From: Antrodiella citrinella
Lineage: Eukaryota; Basidiomycota; Agaricomycetes; Polyporales; Steccherinaceae
Direction: 5' to 3'
Length of the DNA: 51,484 bases
NCBI GenBank assembly: GCA_004802725.1
Contig: SGPM01000195.1
Span: forward strand, 1-51,484
The notes under the pieces are model-generated. The model made no database searches, had not been told where the DNA came from, and was given only the letters and a program-made list of their open reading frames with translations. How positions within the stretch are numbered: the first letter of the stretch is position 1; the number at the start of each line of letters is the position of its first letter. Of the stretch, positions 22,390 through 35,578 are shown in pieces. A program made the translations under genes and the position numbers.

Positions 22390-25300
22390 TCACCGAAGCC
22401 TGGAAGGCCCTGCGACAGCATTCTCAAATCTAACTCCACTCTCCGCCGTCGCACTGCTGGCCGCCTGGGATGCAGGTGCCGTTTCCTGGATTTCCATAGC
22501 GACGTCTTCTGCAGGGACCAGATACTCGACGTCCTCGAAGAGGTGAGGGAAGAATATTGCCAACATATCATCCGTCCTATATACGCAACCATTGAAGTCA
22601 GACCGGGCAACAAAAAATGGTGAAAAGCGAGACTCACTTGAACACGAAGTCACCTTTCAAAGGGGTCTTCTTCGACGGAGCGTCCACTTCGGTCTTGTTG
22701 ACCTGAGTCGTCGCCAGCGGGTTCACGTCAAGTGTCCCCGCTGAGTTGTCCTTGGTGTACAATGATTGGCCTTGCTTGGCTGCGAGGGCAAGGATGTTCT
22801 TCTCGACTGTGTCCTCGGCGTAATAGCAATACACTGCAAGAAGAGTCAGTGAAAACATGGCTATACCGCAATATGTCATTGCACACCTTCTGTTGGTCGA
22901 GTCTGGCCCATCCGGTCAATACGGGCGATAGCTAAACGAATGAGATTCTCAATCAGTCTCATGATCAGCGGGTCCGCGATGCACCTTACCTTGAACTTCA
23001 AACGCATGATTCACGACACTCTCTACTAGGATGACCCGCGAGGCACATGTTACATTCAGGCCTGCGTTCTCGCGTTCTCTGGAATAATTATGTCAGTTCT
23101 TACGTCGTGTAGAGAAGAAGTGAATAGAGCATACCCATGTAACAGCAGGACCGAGTAAGATGGATCAGTGCGGAATATCTTGGCAGAGTTGCGCTTCCCA
23201 TTGTTCTGGTCTCCTCGGAGTGCTTTGATGCCTATTTTGAGATGGAGAAGGCATAAGTGGCTGACAGAAAATCTAGATGTACAACACGACTGACCATTCT
23301 GCTGCAGCGCATAGAAAATGACTAGAAAATAGACACGTGAATGTCAGTGCTAGGATCTATTATGGGACACACGATACTCACTGTTCAGTGAATCTGCCCA
23401 CGCGGAGAATACAATCGTCTTGCAGCCAGGATCTGAGACGTCGAGGAACAACAGATGCCGGACGAGGGTCTGGATCTTGCTTCCAAAGCTTCCATGGGAC
23501 TCCATCATATCGATGTTCTCTAATAGGCTGTCCGACGCCATGTTGTATTCAACGGTCCGCCGCGACTTTGGAACGGGCTCATTGTTGACGATCTGCGGAG
23601 GTCTGACAACGGCCGCTTTACTGCCTGGATCTGCTACCGCGAATCGTTGCAACTGATCGGTATTGATCGCGACCCGACAGACTGGACACGCTTTGCCTTC
23701 TTTACGCAGCAGCCAAGCTTTCATGCACGACTGCAAACAACGTCATGTGTTAGTCCCACCCGGATTCGCTAGAATGGATGAAATCACATACCTCGCAGAA
23801 CACGTGAGCACTAGTCAAATCAACATCATTAAGCATTAAGAATGGGGAGAGCCTTCATAACGTACCATTGGGTGATATACCCTCTGGTGAACTCGCACTT
23901 GCACAATATGCAGCTGTCTTCATCTTCATTTGTGGTGCCATCTCCTTGTGCTTTGGCAAGATGGTCGAGATAACGCTGCCGGGCACGTCCTGCGTTGATG
24001 TTCACGTCCAGCTCATCGCGTTCCTTTTCGGCCTTGGCAAGTGCATCTGAAAGAGAACCCTCCCTCTCGACTTCTGTGACGGTATCTGACAACTCTTGTA
24101 GCTGTCGGAAATAACTACAGCATGGCTGAGTAAGGCAACTGAGAGGAAAAGTCATAGACAAACGTACGACACACGATCATTGAAGGCGCGACGTAGCAAG
24201 GCACAGTCGGCTTGAAGTTTCTCGAACAGCTTCACTAAAATACAAGGTGAGTTCAAGGTGTTACTTCGTAGTAAAGCATGAGGCATACTCTGTTCACTCA
24301 ACAGATGCCGAAGTTGGGTCGCTCCTTCCCTGGCTAGAATCTTCTCCGGGTCCTGTTCTCTGCTGATGCCAGCAGCGATATTGTTGAGGTCTACCATGAC
24401 AGACCGTAACGCCCGACTCGAGTCAAATTCCTCCAAGATCGCCTTCCTCTTGTTGCTCAACTCCATATGCAGGACCTGATTTTGGGGCTCGCGTTCCAAC
24501 ACCAGGTCGCCCACTTGTTCGAGAACGTCCTTGTCCAAAGCCACAGCGGTAGCTTTGGCTGCTGCTTTAGTACCACGTCCTTTCGCCTCCTTCCCTTCAT
24601 GAGCAGCGAGGAGCGTCCTTTCGGAGTTGAGGGATTCGCGGCGGTCAGCAAGCAGGTTCACGTAGTTTTGCAGGTACGTCTCGGCCTCGCCTTGAGTGTC
24701 CAGACTACGGCCATACTCTTCGCCGTCAGCGTCATCTTTGGAGGTCAAAGAACGAGTGAGAAGACTGATGAGGCGGCTTCTCCATTGCCAGATCAGCTGG
24801 CCTTGCTCGTTGAGTACCTCGTCGATCATGTCGTTGGCCTCTTCCATCTACACAACTTGTATGAGATTTGTGAGCAGCGCAAGGAAGTATTGTTGCATAC
24901 CAAATCTGCCGACCGGATACCTCCTTTGCCACAAAATGGTACCTCGATTTGCAACTCGTTTTCCGAAAGACCACCGTGTTCCGTGTCATGAAGCAGGCGC
25001 GTCATAGCTCTGCTGGCAGTTCCTTCGGTACCTGCACAAAGATGAGGATAGGCTCGTAGCAAGAAAGATAACTAGCGAACGTACTGCTCAGCAAAAGTCT
25101 CCGCAAATCCTCCGCTGCTGCATACGCTTCGTTCTCCGCTTTTGCGTAGCTTTCACCAAGAGCATGGTAAACCTATAACCAGCTGTTGAACCCCTGCCAA
25201 CTTTGGGGAAACACAACACTCACATCGCCCTTCAAGAAGTGCACCTTGTGCAAGCTGATTTGGCATTCGCGAAGGCGAGACTGCAGAGCCCGTTTCTTGT

Positions 25301-28300
25301 TCGCATGCTCCTCACCAATAGCATTCTTAGGCAAATCGTTATCCTCAGACGTCTCAGTCAACGGCGAGTCGTCCCGCTCATACGCCCTGCCTTTCCCTTT
25401 GTCGTGAGCGCCCTCCGACGCATCCCGTGCTTCGGCAGCTTGGGTCTTCAAGAGTTGACCTGCGGCGTTGTGCTCTTTGATGGCAGCTTGCACAGTTGCA
25501 ATGGCGTTGTTGGCTTCTTTGTCGGCGAGGAGGAGAATGGTGAGGGCGGTGCGGTACTTGGTCATGTCATCTTGGTCTTGCTGCTTCAGTTGGGCCATGG
25601 TCGTCAGGACTTGGACCTATGATGTGCGTTAGAGATACCGCTCAGACTAAGTAAATTGCGTAAATACATACCTTGTTTCTCCAGTCCTCCATCATGTTAC
25701 GCCAGTTCTTCTCCCTCATGTCCTACAGCACCAAAAGATCAGCAAAGCACTTCAACAGGGAAACAGGCCGCCCTGACCTCAAGGACCTCCCCGATCGACT
25801 TGAGCACTCCCGGTTTATGAAGCTTGTCTGCATGGTTCTGCAGCTGGCCGACCTGCGGATGCGTGCAGATACCACGAAGCTTTCTCAACCAGGTCCGGAG
25901 AACTACGGTATCAGGGTCCCAGTCTTCGGAAACAGCGACACCACGGGCATCTAATCCAAGCTCTAGCAATGCTTGCTCGAAGTTGTGGTCATATACCTGA
26001 AGATAGCGTCAGTTCGATGCACTTCCTCGACCTGATCATGACGTATTACGTGTCTTTCTACTCTGCCAAGCTCAATTGGCAGTAGGTATCGCGTCTGTCT
26101 TGGGATTGTGAGCTCATCTTTGACGGCGGACTTCATAGTTCTGCAGCACTAGTAATGAGTATTTACACACCCACAGAAGCCCTGTAAAAGCATGCACAGA
26201 CCTAACTGTATATTTCTGGAACAAAGTAGTGAACTGGTTGACATAGGCTGGCTTGAGCAAGCGTATCCAAGCTCGGGGTGTATCAACAACTTCTTTTACA
26301 CGGAGGAACCTGTACGCGAAATGCGTCAGTTCGTACGTAGTCAAATTAAACACAAAGACGCACTTCATGACATGAATGAGATCTGCGACCTGAGCACGGG
26401 CCGGTGTACCAGAGACAGCGAAGGAAGAGAGCCGAGGTATCAAGGACACCATTTCTCTAAGACGATCGGTGAGTACACACCAAGAATTATGCAAGTGTCT
26501 CTGCTCACTCGGTCTTGCCCCCTCCGACCATTTGCACTTCGTCCATGATAACCCGATACCACTCACACATGATCAAAGGGCTACGGGAACGGTCGACGTT
26601 GGCGTACACTACTCCGTCTCGGCGTGGGCGAACAGGAGGGGGTCTTGCGAAGCTGAGGTCGTGCTGAAGAACGTTGTACGTCGTGATAACCACATCAAAC
26701 CCGTTGACGTATGTGCACCAATCGACGATGCCATCATCATCCTCGTCTTCGCCAGGCTCTGACCCAGTGTCCTCGTCAGCGTCCTTGATCTCGTCGTCTT
26801 CGTTATCCTGCTGCTTGGCCTTTCCTTTCCCCTTGCGACGCGCAGCGGCGGCCTTGACTTTACTTTTCGCTGCAGCAGCCTTGGCTCTGACACCTCTCAT
26901 CTTGTTCCTGGCTGCAACCTTCGCTCGAGCTTCGCGGGCTTTCTGCGCCTCGGCCTCCGTGATGGGTACAGGCACTTTGGACCAGCCTTCGTATATCAAG
27001 ACCTTGAGACCAGGCGCATGTGCTTTGAGTTCGTCGGCCCATTGCGGAGCCAGCACAGGTGGAGTGACAATCAAAGTTGTCTGAAGATGTGTCAATGACT
27101 CTACCTTTGCTGAGAGATGGCGAGTGAAAACTGACCTTGACATCCTTGACATGGATTCTGGCCTGAGGATCCCAACTACTCGACGTAGGGTTGCGATCAA
27201 TAGCCGGATTCAGCATGATGAGTGATATGCATTCGAGTGTCTTGCCAAGCCCGGGTTCTTCAGCCAGGATCCCGCCTAAAGCTTCCGATTTCTCCTCGGG
27301 TCTATCACGCGACATTCGGCCTGTGATACGATGATAGTACCACGAAACGCCTTTTGAAATCTCCACCCGGTGCCAAAAGAGAGGAAGTGGATCCGACTCT
27401 GTCTGCGTCCTGGGGACCACCTCGCCGTCGTCGGAAATCACTTTACCTTCACGTTGAAGCATCCAAGCTACACTCCTTCGCTGGAAGGGCAGGAGAGTGG
27501 GAACGAGAGCAGTAGGTTGCACTGAGAGGTCGGAAAAGCCATGATACAAAGTGGGTGCTGGCCCAAGGATAGAATACAGCAGAGGAATGTCCACTGTTCC
27601 GTGGAAACCATTGGGTACGGGTGAGTCCGGGAAGACGTACAACAGGAACCGCCTTTGAGCTTCTTCAACCTCTGCAAACACGGCCTTGTGTGAGTAGTGG
27701 ATGGGTTCAAAGATTGCGGGACTGATGAGAGAAGCTGTGATCTCTACATGCAGACGAAAGGGCAGCACGTCCTCGTCAGCATCCTCTGTCAGGATCTCGA
27801 GCTTCAAGTGTGCAGACAGCTGTGCCCTGCCCGTCACAGACAGTTGGTAACACGCGGACAATTCGTCCCGAATCGCTTGCCATCGTATGTCGTGATCTTC
27901 CAAGCTGAAATTGCTGATGTCTCGAGGGAGCGTGATGAGGCCGTGAACGGAGGCGTGACGAAGCGTAATGTGGTGTCCTGTCGCATTCGATACTTGCAGC
28001 TCCCCAATATCTATCGTGCCAGGTTCAAGTGATGCTTCCCGTTGCTGCTGCAGCCACGTCTTCAGCTCTTCCTCCTCTTGAAGCCAACCAAGCTCCTCCA
28101 CGAGCTCGTCGTGCGCAGCCCTCCGTTCATGAGCGACAACAGTCGTATATTGCAACTTGCTAACATGTTGATACACCGGGTACGAGACCACATCACCGGC
28201 GTCGGAGGACTGTAGGTCGCTGTCTCCGCCCACAGCGTCTGTCTGCTTCTGAACGCGACCACGTTTCCGAGGTCCGCTGGCAAGTGACGACGGCGCAGCA

Positions 28301-28464
28301 CGTTTCTTCCCCTTGCCTTTGTGTGATATGGCGCCGGCCTTTGGGATTTCATCGCGAGCATGCACGAGTTCCAGGAGCTCTGTCACGTTCAAGTATGCCC
28401 TATGCGCACCCGAAGTGGATAGCTCCCGAAGCGGCAAGACGTGAGTGTCCGACGAGTGTTTCAT
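22390..28464 (-). CDS. SNF2-family ATPase with RING finger (SHPRH/Irc20-like E3)
   Basis: A large multi-exon gene read from the ATG at 28464 down to the stop near 22390, roughly 1,600 residues. The first exon (28464-27136) is 443 codons and ends shortly after the Walker A motif EEPGLGKTLE (near residue 405). Next come TLIVTPPVLAPQW, a highly charged Lys/Arg/Ala and Asp/Glu-rich insertion, DVVITTYNVL, a DEVQ box in place of DEAH, and SGTPARAQVADL. A long helical region follows, then a C3HC4 RING (CILCKCEF...QCAHVFCESC...CPVCR, about 23910-23660). The helicase C lobe ends the core (KTIVFSAWADSL, VILVESVVNHAFEVQAIARI, DRMGQTRPTEVYCYY). RING between the two helicase lobes is the SHPRH/Irc20 layout: nuclear ubiquitin ligase/translocases linked to DNA repair. 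Exon borders after the first were not all fixed. Confidence 0.9.
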
Positions 28465-29193
28465 CGCGCGTGTGCTTCCTGCTTCACGCTATCACAGCAA
28501 GAAGGACGACGACGTCGAAGTAGAAGTTCAGAGTCAAGGAGGGAGGTCGCGTCCGAGTTACTGGCGGCAATGTCGAATACGCGTCGAATCACATGACCGC
28601 TTCAGGGCAGGTTGTAGCCCACTTAAGTCCGATGTCAATGCATTCAAACTTCAAAGTCGCATTCACTCGAATTCGAACTTGAACTTGTTGTGCTATGTAC
28701 GTCTACGTCCTCAGGACTACTCAGTACTCCCCATATTCCAGGATCACTTGAGCGCAACTTGGGTGAGCATGTTACTCCGCTCATCACGATGATAAGTAGC
28801 GTCTTCGGAGAAAGGCAGCCAGATCCTTATCAAAAATTTTCTTCCATGCATCTGCCCACTCGCAAGTGCGACCAGTGGAACATACGATAGAGCGCGTTCA
28901 TATCAGAAGTGTTCCCTACATTGACAAATCACAATGATTGCGGGTTTTACGAGGCAAGAGGGTGACTGTGTTCCACGCAAAATCCGAAGAGAACGGTTCC
29001 TTGTGATTGGCTCTTCAACGGTGTTCCGGTCATACGGAATGACCGTCTACTTTATTCCGATAGAGGATCACTAAGCGCGAAGACGACTTCTCATCCTCTC
29101 TGGATGTATATATAGGTTCTGTGTTCCGCGCTGGAGTCATAGCTCCCAGCAATATCCCTACTATTGACCCGCTCTCAGGCCTCAGGTCTTGCC
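28465..29193. other. Divergent promoter region
   Basis: It lies between the SNF2-RING gene (minus) and the MFS gene (plus). A TATATATA-type element sits at about 29107-29113, some 85 bases before the transporter ATG. No further gene was supported. Confidence 0.5.
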
Positions 29194-31422
29194 ATGGACA
29201 CCGAGAAGTCGCCGTCTACCTCCAGCACTTTCCAGGTCTTGGACAAGAAACAGGTGGAAGACGATCGAAGTGATGTGCAAAGCTCGCTGGAGAATTTGTT
29301 CGAGGAAGGATCGGTGGATCCTGTATACGAGGCGAAAGCTCTCTTGCTTAATCGTGCAGTGCAGGAAATCGGGATGGGAAAGTATCAGGTGAGTTATCTT
29401 TGCTCGAATGGTCGAGGCGGTTTGTCTCACGAAGTGCTGCCATTGGTCTTAGTGGTATCTCTTCATCGTCGCAGGGTTTGGATGGTTCGCGTATGTAATT
29501 TTTTTTTGATCGTCGTGCAAGTGACTCATGTCGATCGATCTACAGCGACAGCGTGTGGCCGGTAATACGTCGTTTCCCTGTCAACTCCCCGCAAATGTAC
29601 TGATTCCAATGTCTAGCTTCTGAGTGGTCTCATCTTGGCCCCGGTCGTGAGCGAGTTCCAGTTCCAAGGACCCTTCCTTTCCCTTGCAATCAACGCCGGC
29701 TTGTTGGTCGGCGCGGTATTTTGGAGTTTGGGATGCGATATCTGGGGGCGAAGGTGAGCGTTATCGTAACATGATCTTACAAGACAGCTTCTCAAAAGCA
29801 GGGTACAGATGGTCGTTCAACCTCACCCTGCTGATAGCCGGTGTATTCGGCCTGTCTGCTGGAGGCTCGCTCAACTTCGTGGCGCTTGCATCCCTGCTCG
29901 CGGTAGTAGGCGTTGGTGTAGGCGGAAATATGCCGGTTGACTCAGCTGTATTCCTGGGTGAGATTACTCGCACTTCACGGTTGCTCCGGGCTAACATGAA
30001 CCAAAGACTTCGTCCCTGGATCATCCCAATACCTGTTGACAGTGCTTTCCATCTGGTGGGCCATTGGGCAGCTTTTCGTCAACTTGATCGCCTGGCCCCT
30101 CATCGCCAACTTCTCCTGCTCGCCGACTGCAGCACCGGGCACATGCACGCGCAGTGAGAACATGGGATGGAGATACCTGCTATTCACGCTCGGTGGTGTC
30201 ACCCTCATCCTCTGGGCTCTCCGGTTCTTCCTGTTCCACCTCGAGGAGTCTCCGCGCTTCTTGGTGGGTCTCGGCAGGGACGAGGAGGCGGTCGCCGTTC
30301 TTCATCGTGTTGCCGCTTTCAATGGACGGACGTGCAGTTTGACTGTAGACCAGCTCGTTGAAGCTGGTGAACTGGCTACGGAGAAGGCTGGTATTAGCCG
30401 TGAAGAAACGAAGACGAGACATGTTCTGAGTAAGAGCTCGACCTATAGCATCGATCATATCAAAGCTCTCTTCCGGACCCGCAAGATGGCTTATTCTACT
30501 AGCTTGTTGATCATTCTCTGGGGTGTGTCGCCTTTGCTTTCGGTGTTTGACCCCGTAAATCCTGACTTCCATACCCGCAGGTGTGATTGGTCTCGCGTCT
30601 ACATTATACAATAATTTTTTGCCTTTCCTCCTAGCAAGTCGTGGTGCGCAGTTCGGTGATAGCTCCTACTTCATCACATATCGCAATGTACGTCACCTCC
30701 GATTATTACACCCAATCAATTTTCTGACCTTTTATTCAATATTTCTAGCAAGTCATCTTGAGCGTACTCGGAATTCCAGGCGCGCTCCTTGCAGGTTGGG
30801 CAGTTGAACAACCATACGTTGGTCGCAAGGGCACCCTTGCAATCTCGGCGGGCAAGTAGCTTGTTTCCTCTCATGGGTGTTCATTATTCAACGACCTCTC
30901 GCGGAAGATAGGGCTCACTGGTGTCTTTCTCTTCGCGAGTACCACCGCCAGGACGTCTAATTCGTTACTGGGCTGGAACTGCGGGTACGTGTTGGCTTCG
31001 TCTCAAGCTAAGACTCTTGCTAACGTTGGGAATACATTTTTCATTCAGGTATGCTTTCGTGAGCAACGTGAGTTCTCAGTACCCAGACTATGATGTATAT
31101 GTTTGCTAATTGTGCTCACTCGCAGATCATGTACGGTGTTCTGTATGCCATCTCTCCAGAGGTTTTCCCTGCGAAAGACAGAGGAACCGGAAATGGACTA
31201 ACAGCCACCGCCACACGTGTGTTCGGGATTCTTGTAAGCAGCCTCAACTGCACTCCTCTCCTCCTCTCCACCTCATTCACGTCTCTACAGGCACCCGTCA
31301 TCGCCCTCTACGCAAACCTACAAACAGCCGTCCCCGTCTACGTCTCGGGGGCGCTGATCATCGCCAGCGGAGCATTGTCTCTGCTGTTGCCGTACGAGCC
31401 AAGAGGGAAAGCTTCCCTGTGA
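29194..31422 (+). CDS. Major facilitator superfamily transporter
   Basis: Twelve exons (29194-29388, 29453-29490, 29546-29561, 29617-29753, 29809-29957, 30007-30522, 30581-30687, 30749-30851, 30912-30984, 31049-31067, 31126-31233, 31291-31422) join in phase to 530 residues with about 12 hydrophobic helices. The MFS signature GCDIWGRRWSF follows helix 2-3, and HLEESPRFLVGLGRDEEAV matches the intracellular loop after helix 6 in SV2-like and sugar-porter-like fungal carriers. The C-terminal half has ISPEVFPAKDRGTGNGLTAT, a typical helix 10-11 motif. It is a plasma-membrane or organelle solute carrier; the substrate cannot be told. Exons 3 and 10 are only 16 and 19 bases, and intron 8 uses a GC donor (GCAAGT). 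Confidence 0.9.
30852..30911 (+). other. GC-AG intron
   Basis: The intron begins GCAAGTAG and ends AAGATAG. Joining 30851 to 30912 restores the frame of helix sequence (ISAG then LTGVFLFAST). No GT donor nearby gives the same join. GCAAGT is the usual form of the rare GC-AG class. Confidence 0.75.
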
Positions 31423-32231
31423 TGACCTCGCATGGTCTCAGGTAGGTAAACGAATGTAAGCGTACAGAATGTCCTGTTTTTTTGTATCGAACTGCTGTTG
31501 TAGGTAGGTGACCGACTTTTGTTGTGTTTCTCTGATAGACTTTCTTGGACTCGGACGTGCCTGTCGAATGAATATAATGCGTTTCTTGTTGCATGCTGTC
31601 TTGCGACGCAGTCGTATTGGGACCAAGTCTTCGACTTACGACCAGCTGGTACGGTCGTCTGCGCACTTGCTTGTTGACAATGTGCGGATTCCTGGTGGAT
31701 TCAAAAGCAACTTCATTCGAAGCGCTCAACAACCTTCTGCTCAAACCGCGCGCAGCTGTCCATAGTTACTGCGACTTGCTGCGGTCACCACCAGCATATC
31801 CATATATTCAGACATCTCCGTAACTTGGGCCTGACGACGCAAATTGTCCTCAGAGCTATATAGTATTTATCTTCAACTGAGTCATCTGGAGAGAGACTCA
31901 GAGTGTGAGAGAGATTGTAAATTCCGGGCCAGGTCCCACGATGGAACCGTTCGCTGGAGTCTCTGCGCGTTGGTCCGAACGTCGCGGCTCGCTCACACTA
32001 GTACTCGTACTTGGTCTGCTCTGCTATACTTAACCACCCAACTCACCAGATAATCGCTTGGGGCTTCGCTCGGTCCCACGATGGAACGCTGGAGTCTCTG
32101 CGGCGCCGACATACGTACGGCACTTGGAAGATCGCAGCATCAGTGTGTAGTTGTTCTTCGGTTGTTCCTAGACCGGGGCCGGTTGGAATATTGTCCTCAA
32201 GAGCACTTTCTTGCTGCTTGTTTGTTCAATA
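31423..32231. other. Intergenic with a short direct repeat
   Basis: This holds the 3' flank of the MFS gene and the promoter of the hydrolase gene. A 31-36 base direct repeat lies at 31932 and 32072. A 30-codon frame from the ATG at 31941 reads like a signal anchor (SLTLVLVLGLLCY), then stops; no gene is claimed. Confidence 0.5.
31932..32102 (+). repeat. Direct repeat pair, 36 and 31 bases
   Basis: GGTCCCACGATGGAAC at 31932 and GCTGGAGTCTCTGCG ending at 31967 recur at 32072-32102. The first copy carries five extra bases (CGTTC) in the middle. The copies start 140 bases apart, just upstream of the hydrolase gene, and each contains an ATG. Confidence 0.8.
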
Positions 32232-34704
32232 ATGTCTCTCCCAAAACACTCTCTTCCCGTGCAGGAGGCACACTCGCCACCCACTGGCCCACGTCGACTT
32301 AGGATCCCAATCTGGGTAGCCTTGTTGCTGAACGGATGCGCAGCCTTCCTTTCTTTCAAATGCATTTCCTTGCTGGTAAACCAATTCACGGTCTCCCCAT
32401 ATGCGAGCGACGTGAGCATTGCACCACAGAGTAATGAGTTCAATTGGACTTCGGTGCGTCTGATTTGTTATCTCATGGCTCGCTGTATATTGATCTTTGC
32501 GCTTGGGTTAGATCACTCCGTCCACGGCCCTCGATTGGACTCCATGCTACGAAGGCTTTGAGTGTGCGAGGCTCTCTGTCCCTCTGGATTACAGTGACCC
32601 CACAGCCGAAGATGCTGCAATCGCAATGGTGAGGTTCCCTTCGACCATTCCGCGTGATGAGGAAGGGTACCTGGGACCTATCTTGTTCAACCCCGGTGCG
32701 TAAGATTACACCAAACGACCTTGTTATTTACTGAACGTCGTATGTAACTCAGGTGGTCCTAGTGTAGAGGGTATACAGATGGTCTTGGGTCGTGCTGCGC
32801 TTTTCCGGACCATCTTGGGTGAAGGCTATGATCTCATTGGTTTCGATCCCCGTGGTGAGTCCCCGACAGTTGTATTGTTTGAGCAGTATTGAACCTCTTC
32901 ACACAGGACTCGGTTTCACTACGCCAACTCTCACCACCATGATTTCGCCGGGGGAAGAAGGTCTCTTCTACAATAAACTGTCCCTACTTGTCAACTCTTC
33001 GGACACTGCCCTCGGCGCACTGTACGCTTCCTCGCACGTTGTCGGCGCTTTTGCTAAAGCCCGTGTGGGAGATGTAGCACAGCACGTTGGCACGCCGGTC
33101 GTAGCGAGAGACATGCTGAGTATCACGAAAGCACACGGACGTGACAAGCTTCAGTACTGGGGTTTCTCGTAAGTCGTTTCGAAATATTATGACTCAACGT
33201 TGGCACGATTATGCAACTCTTTTTCAGATATGGTTCAGTTCTTGGGGCTACGTGAGTGGAACCGTTCTTTTTGACAGCGAAGTTGAAGTTGACTGACCGT
33301 CCGATCTCAGTTTTGCCGCTATGTTCCCAGTAAGAGAGAATTCGATATCTCCACGGTCCATGATTTGACCATCTGTTCCAGGAAAATGTCGGACGTCTCA
33401 TCATCGATGGCGTTGTTGACTCGCCTGATTACTATAAGGGTGAGTCGAAGACTAATATGCTTCATGATGTATTATCTGACCTTTTTACAATAGCTCTGTG
33501 GTCCAGGAACCTCATGGATACTGACGCAGAACTCTTCCAACTCTACCAAGCCTGCGTGGACGCCGGCCCCCTCGTCTGTGCTATCCACGAGAGCAGCACC
33601 GAGAAGATACACTCCCGCGTCCAAGGGCTGCTCACCAAGATTCGCTCTTACCCCGCGTCGTTCTACAACGCGACCACAGGCGTATACGGCGAAGTCGACT
33701 ACTCGCTCGTCAAATCCGTCATCCTCAGCGTGTTGTACAAGCCTCACGATCTCGGCAAGGGTCTCGTTTCTGCTATTGCCGACCTCGAGCAGGGAAACCC
33801 AGAACCGATTTGGCAGCTTTCCGGAGGGAAGGAAGCTGGTAAACTGCTGACAGGGTCTTGCGCATGTCCTGCGACACCTGAAAAGCCGTGGAACAAGATT
33901 GGCAGAGAGAATTTCTATGCGATTGCTTGTGGTGATGGCGATGTAGTGACTGACTCCGTGGACGCGTTGAGGAAGTACTATGATGATCTCGCAGAGGACT
34001 CGATCTTCGCTGAGAACTGGTACATACGTGTAGGATGCGCGTGCGTGTTTTGTCGTTTCATTTTGTACTAATGCCATGCTCACACTTGGAACAGTGGATG
34101 GAAAGTGCGCGCGAAAGAACGATTCACTGGTAAGTCGTACGGCAATTTGACTCACAAGTACTGTGTTCAAGTTATTCGTCTCAGCATCTTTCGAGACGAA
34201 CACTAGTTACCCTATTCTTCTCATTGGTAACACTGCTGGTGAGTAGTTGCTCTCGTCTTTGTGATATGGCGCAGCGTCCTCAACGACCTTCTTTCAGATC
34301 CTGTCACGCCTTTGGCAAAGTGGGTTTGCAGGAACTCCTTGATAACACATATCTGACTCTATATTGACTAGCGCGAAGAAGATGTCTAAGGGCTTCAAGA
34401 ACTCCGTCGTTCTGACGCAGGAATCCGCTGGGGTGAGCTACGTCCCTCTTCGAATCGTCCACGTCACTCACAGGGCTATGAACAGCATTGTTCCATTTCC
34501 GCCACGTCGCTGTGTACCGCCAAAGCCATCCGAGCCTACTTCCGGAACGGCACGCTCCCGCAGGAAGGCGCCGTCTGCGACGTCCAATCGAGCATCTTCG
34601 ACGACAAGCTCAGCCTCGCGGGCAATGCTCTCAGTGTGCAAGATTGGGAGTTGTTGCAGGCTTCGCGTGGATTGCAGCAGAGCTACTTTGTACCGATTAT
34701 CTGA
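32232..34704 (+). CDS. Membrane-anchored alpha/beta hydrolase (TAP-like C-terminus)
   Basis: Thirteen exons (32232-32453, 32512-32695, 32753-32854, 32907-33168, 33228-33251, 33311-33329, 33382-33439, 33494-34040, 34095-34129, 34185-34238, 34298-34319, 34372-34432, 34486-34704) join in phase to 602 residues. An N-terminal signal anchor (IPIWVALLLNGCAAFLSFKC) precedes the hydrolase fold. Features are ILFNPGGPSVEG (oxyanion region), FDPRGLGF, and the nucleophile elbow GFSYGS split across an intron. The C-terminal block ILLIGNTADPVTPLANAKKM supplies the acid, and ESAGHCSISATS the histidine. This is the tripeptidyl-peptidase/proteinase-like TAP family, found in fungi as secreted or membrane serine hydrolases. 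The substrate is unknown. Confidence 0.9.
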
Positions 34705-35393
34705 GCCATGTAGCCGATGCATAGTACCCGGATACCTTCTGTCATCTCACGTGCTCTCATTCGCTTGAACTGTCGGAGATGATTCTGCTGCTGAATTTTT
34801 CAGGACTGCAAATGAAAAAAAGCAATTGCATGAATTATATGGAACCGATGGACCGCAATTCTGAGCAGAACAGAACAGACACGGCGTGCAAATGGAAAAT
34901 AGTATCCGACTGAGTTCGTAAGTAATCATATCTTTCACTTCCTCCGTCCTTAGGACTGACATAAAGGGCGAGCTCAACAACAAACACGCAAAGCTGTCAT
35001 GTAGCCGTCATGCACGTCATGAATGCTGTATGACTCTGTGTGAATAAGAGTTATACGTTCTACAACATGTTAGCTTACTGACGGAAAACGGATGGTTTAC
35101 GGTCCACGTTATCTAATCGTAATCCAGCATAAACGAAAAGGATCAGGCGACAATCCTTCGCGTAGCACAACTCCTGGCACAACTCCTCCGACGAGACCGT
35201 TGACGAGACGTTGTCGAGACGTGTCGACGTCGAGCGCAAAAAGGTCGGTAACAGCAAAAAGAAACAGGGAGGTCCTCTTTAGCAGAACATAATTCACCCA
35301 GATGTGAACAGAGAAGAATTCGCCTTTGACTATAGATACGCGCCATAGCGGCGAGGTGGCGTCTATTATCGAGTCGAGTCGAGTCGAGTCGAA

Positions 35394-35446
<53 letters not shown>

Positions 35447-35578
35447 GACCAGTGCATAGAGTCCGTCTCATGGTTGTATCATATAGCATAAATCTTGTCC
35501 GGTTCATGGATCGACAGAACTCAAGGCTCCTAAGCTTTCTGACATGGCGAGTAGGCACCTATATGCGGTCAAACAGGT
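34705..35578. other. Intergenic with microsatellites
   Basis: No gene was seen. It contains a compound simple repeat at 35371-35443. Confidence 0.5.
35371..35443 (+). repeat. Compound microsatellite (GAGTC)4 and (GA)23
   Basis: Four GAGTC units at 35371-35392 are followed after four bases by an uninterrupted GA run at 35397-35443. Length variation between strains is likely. Confidence 0.95.
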
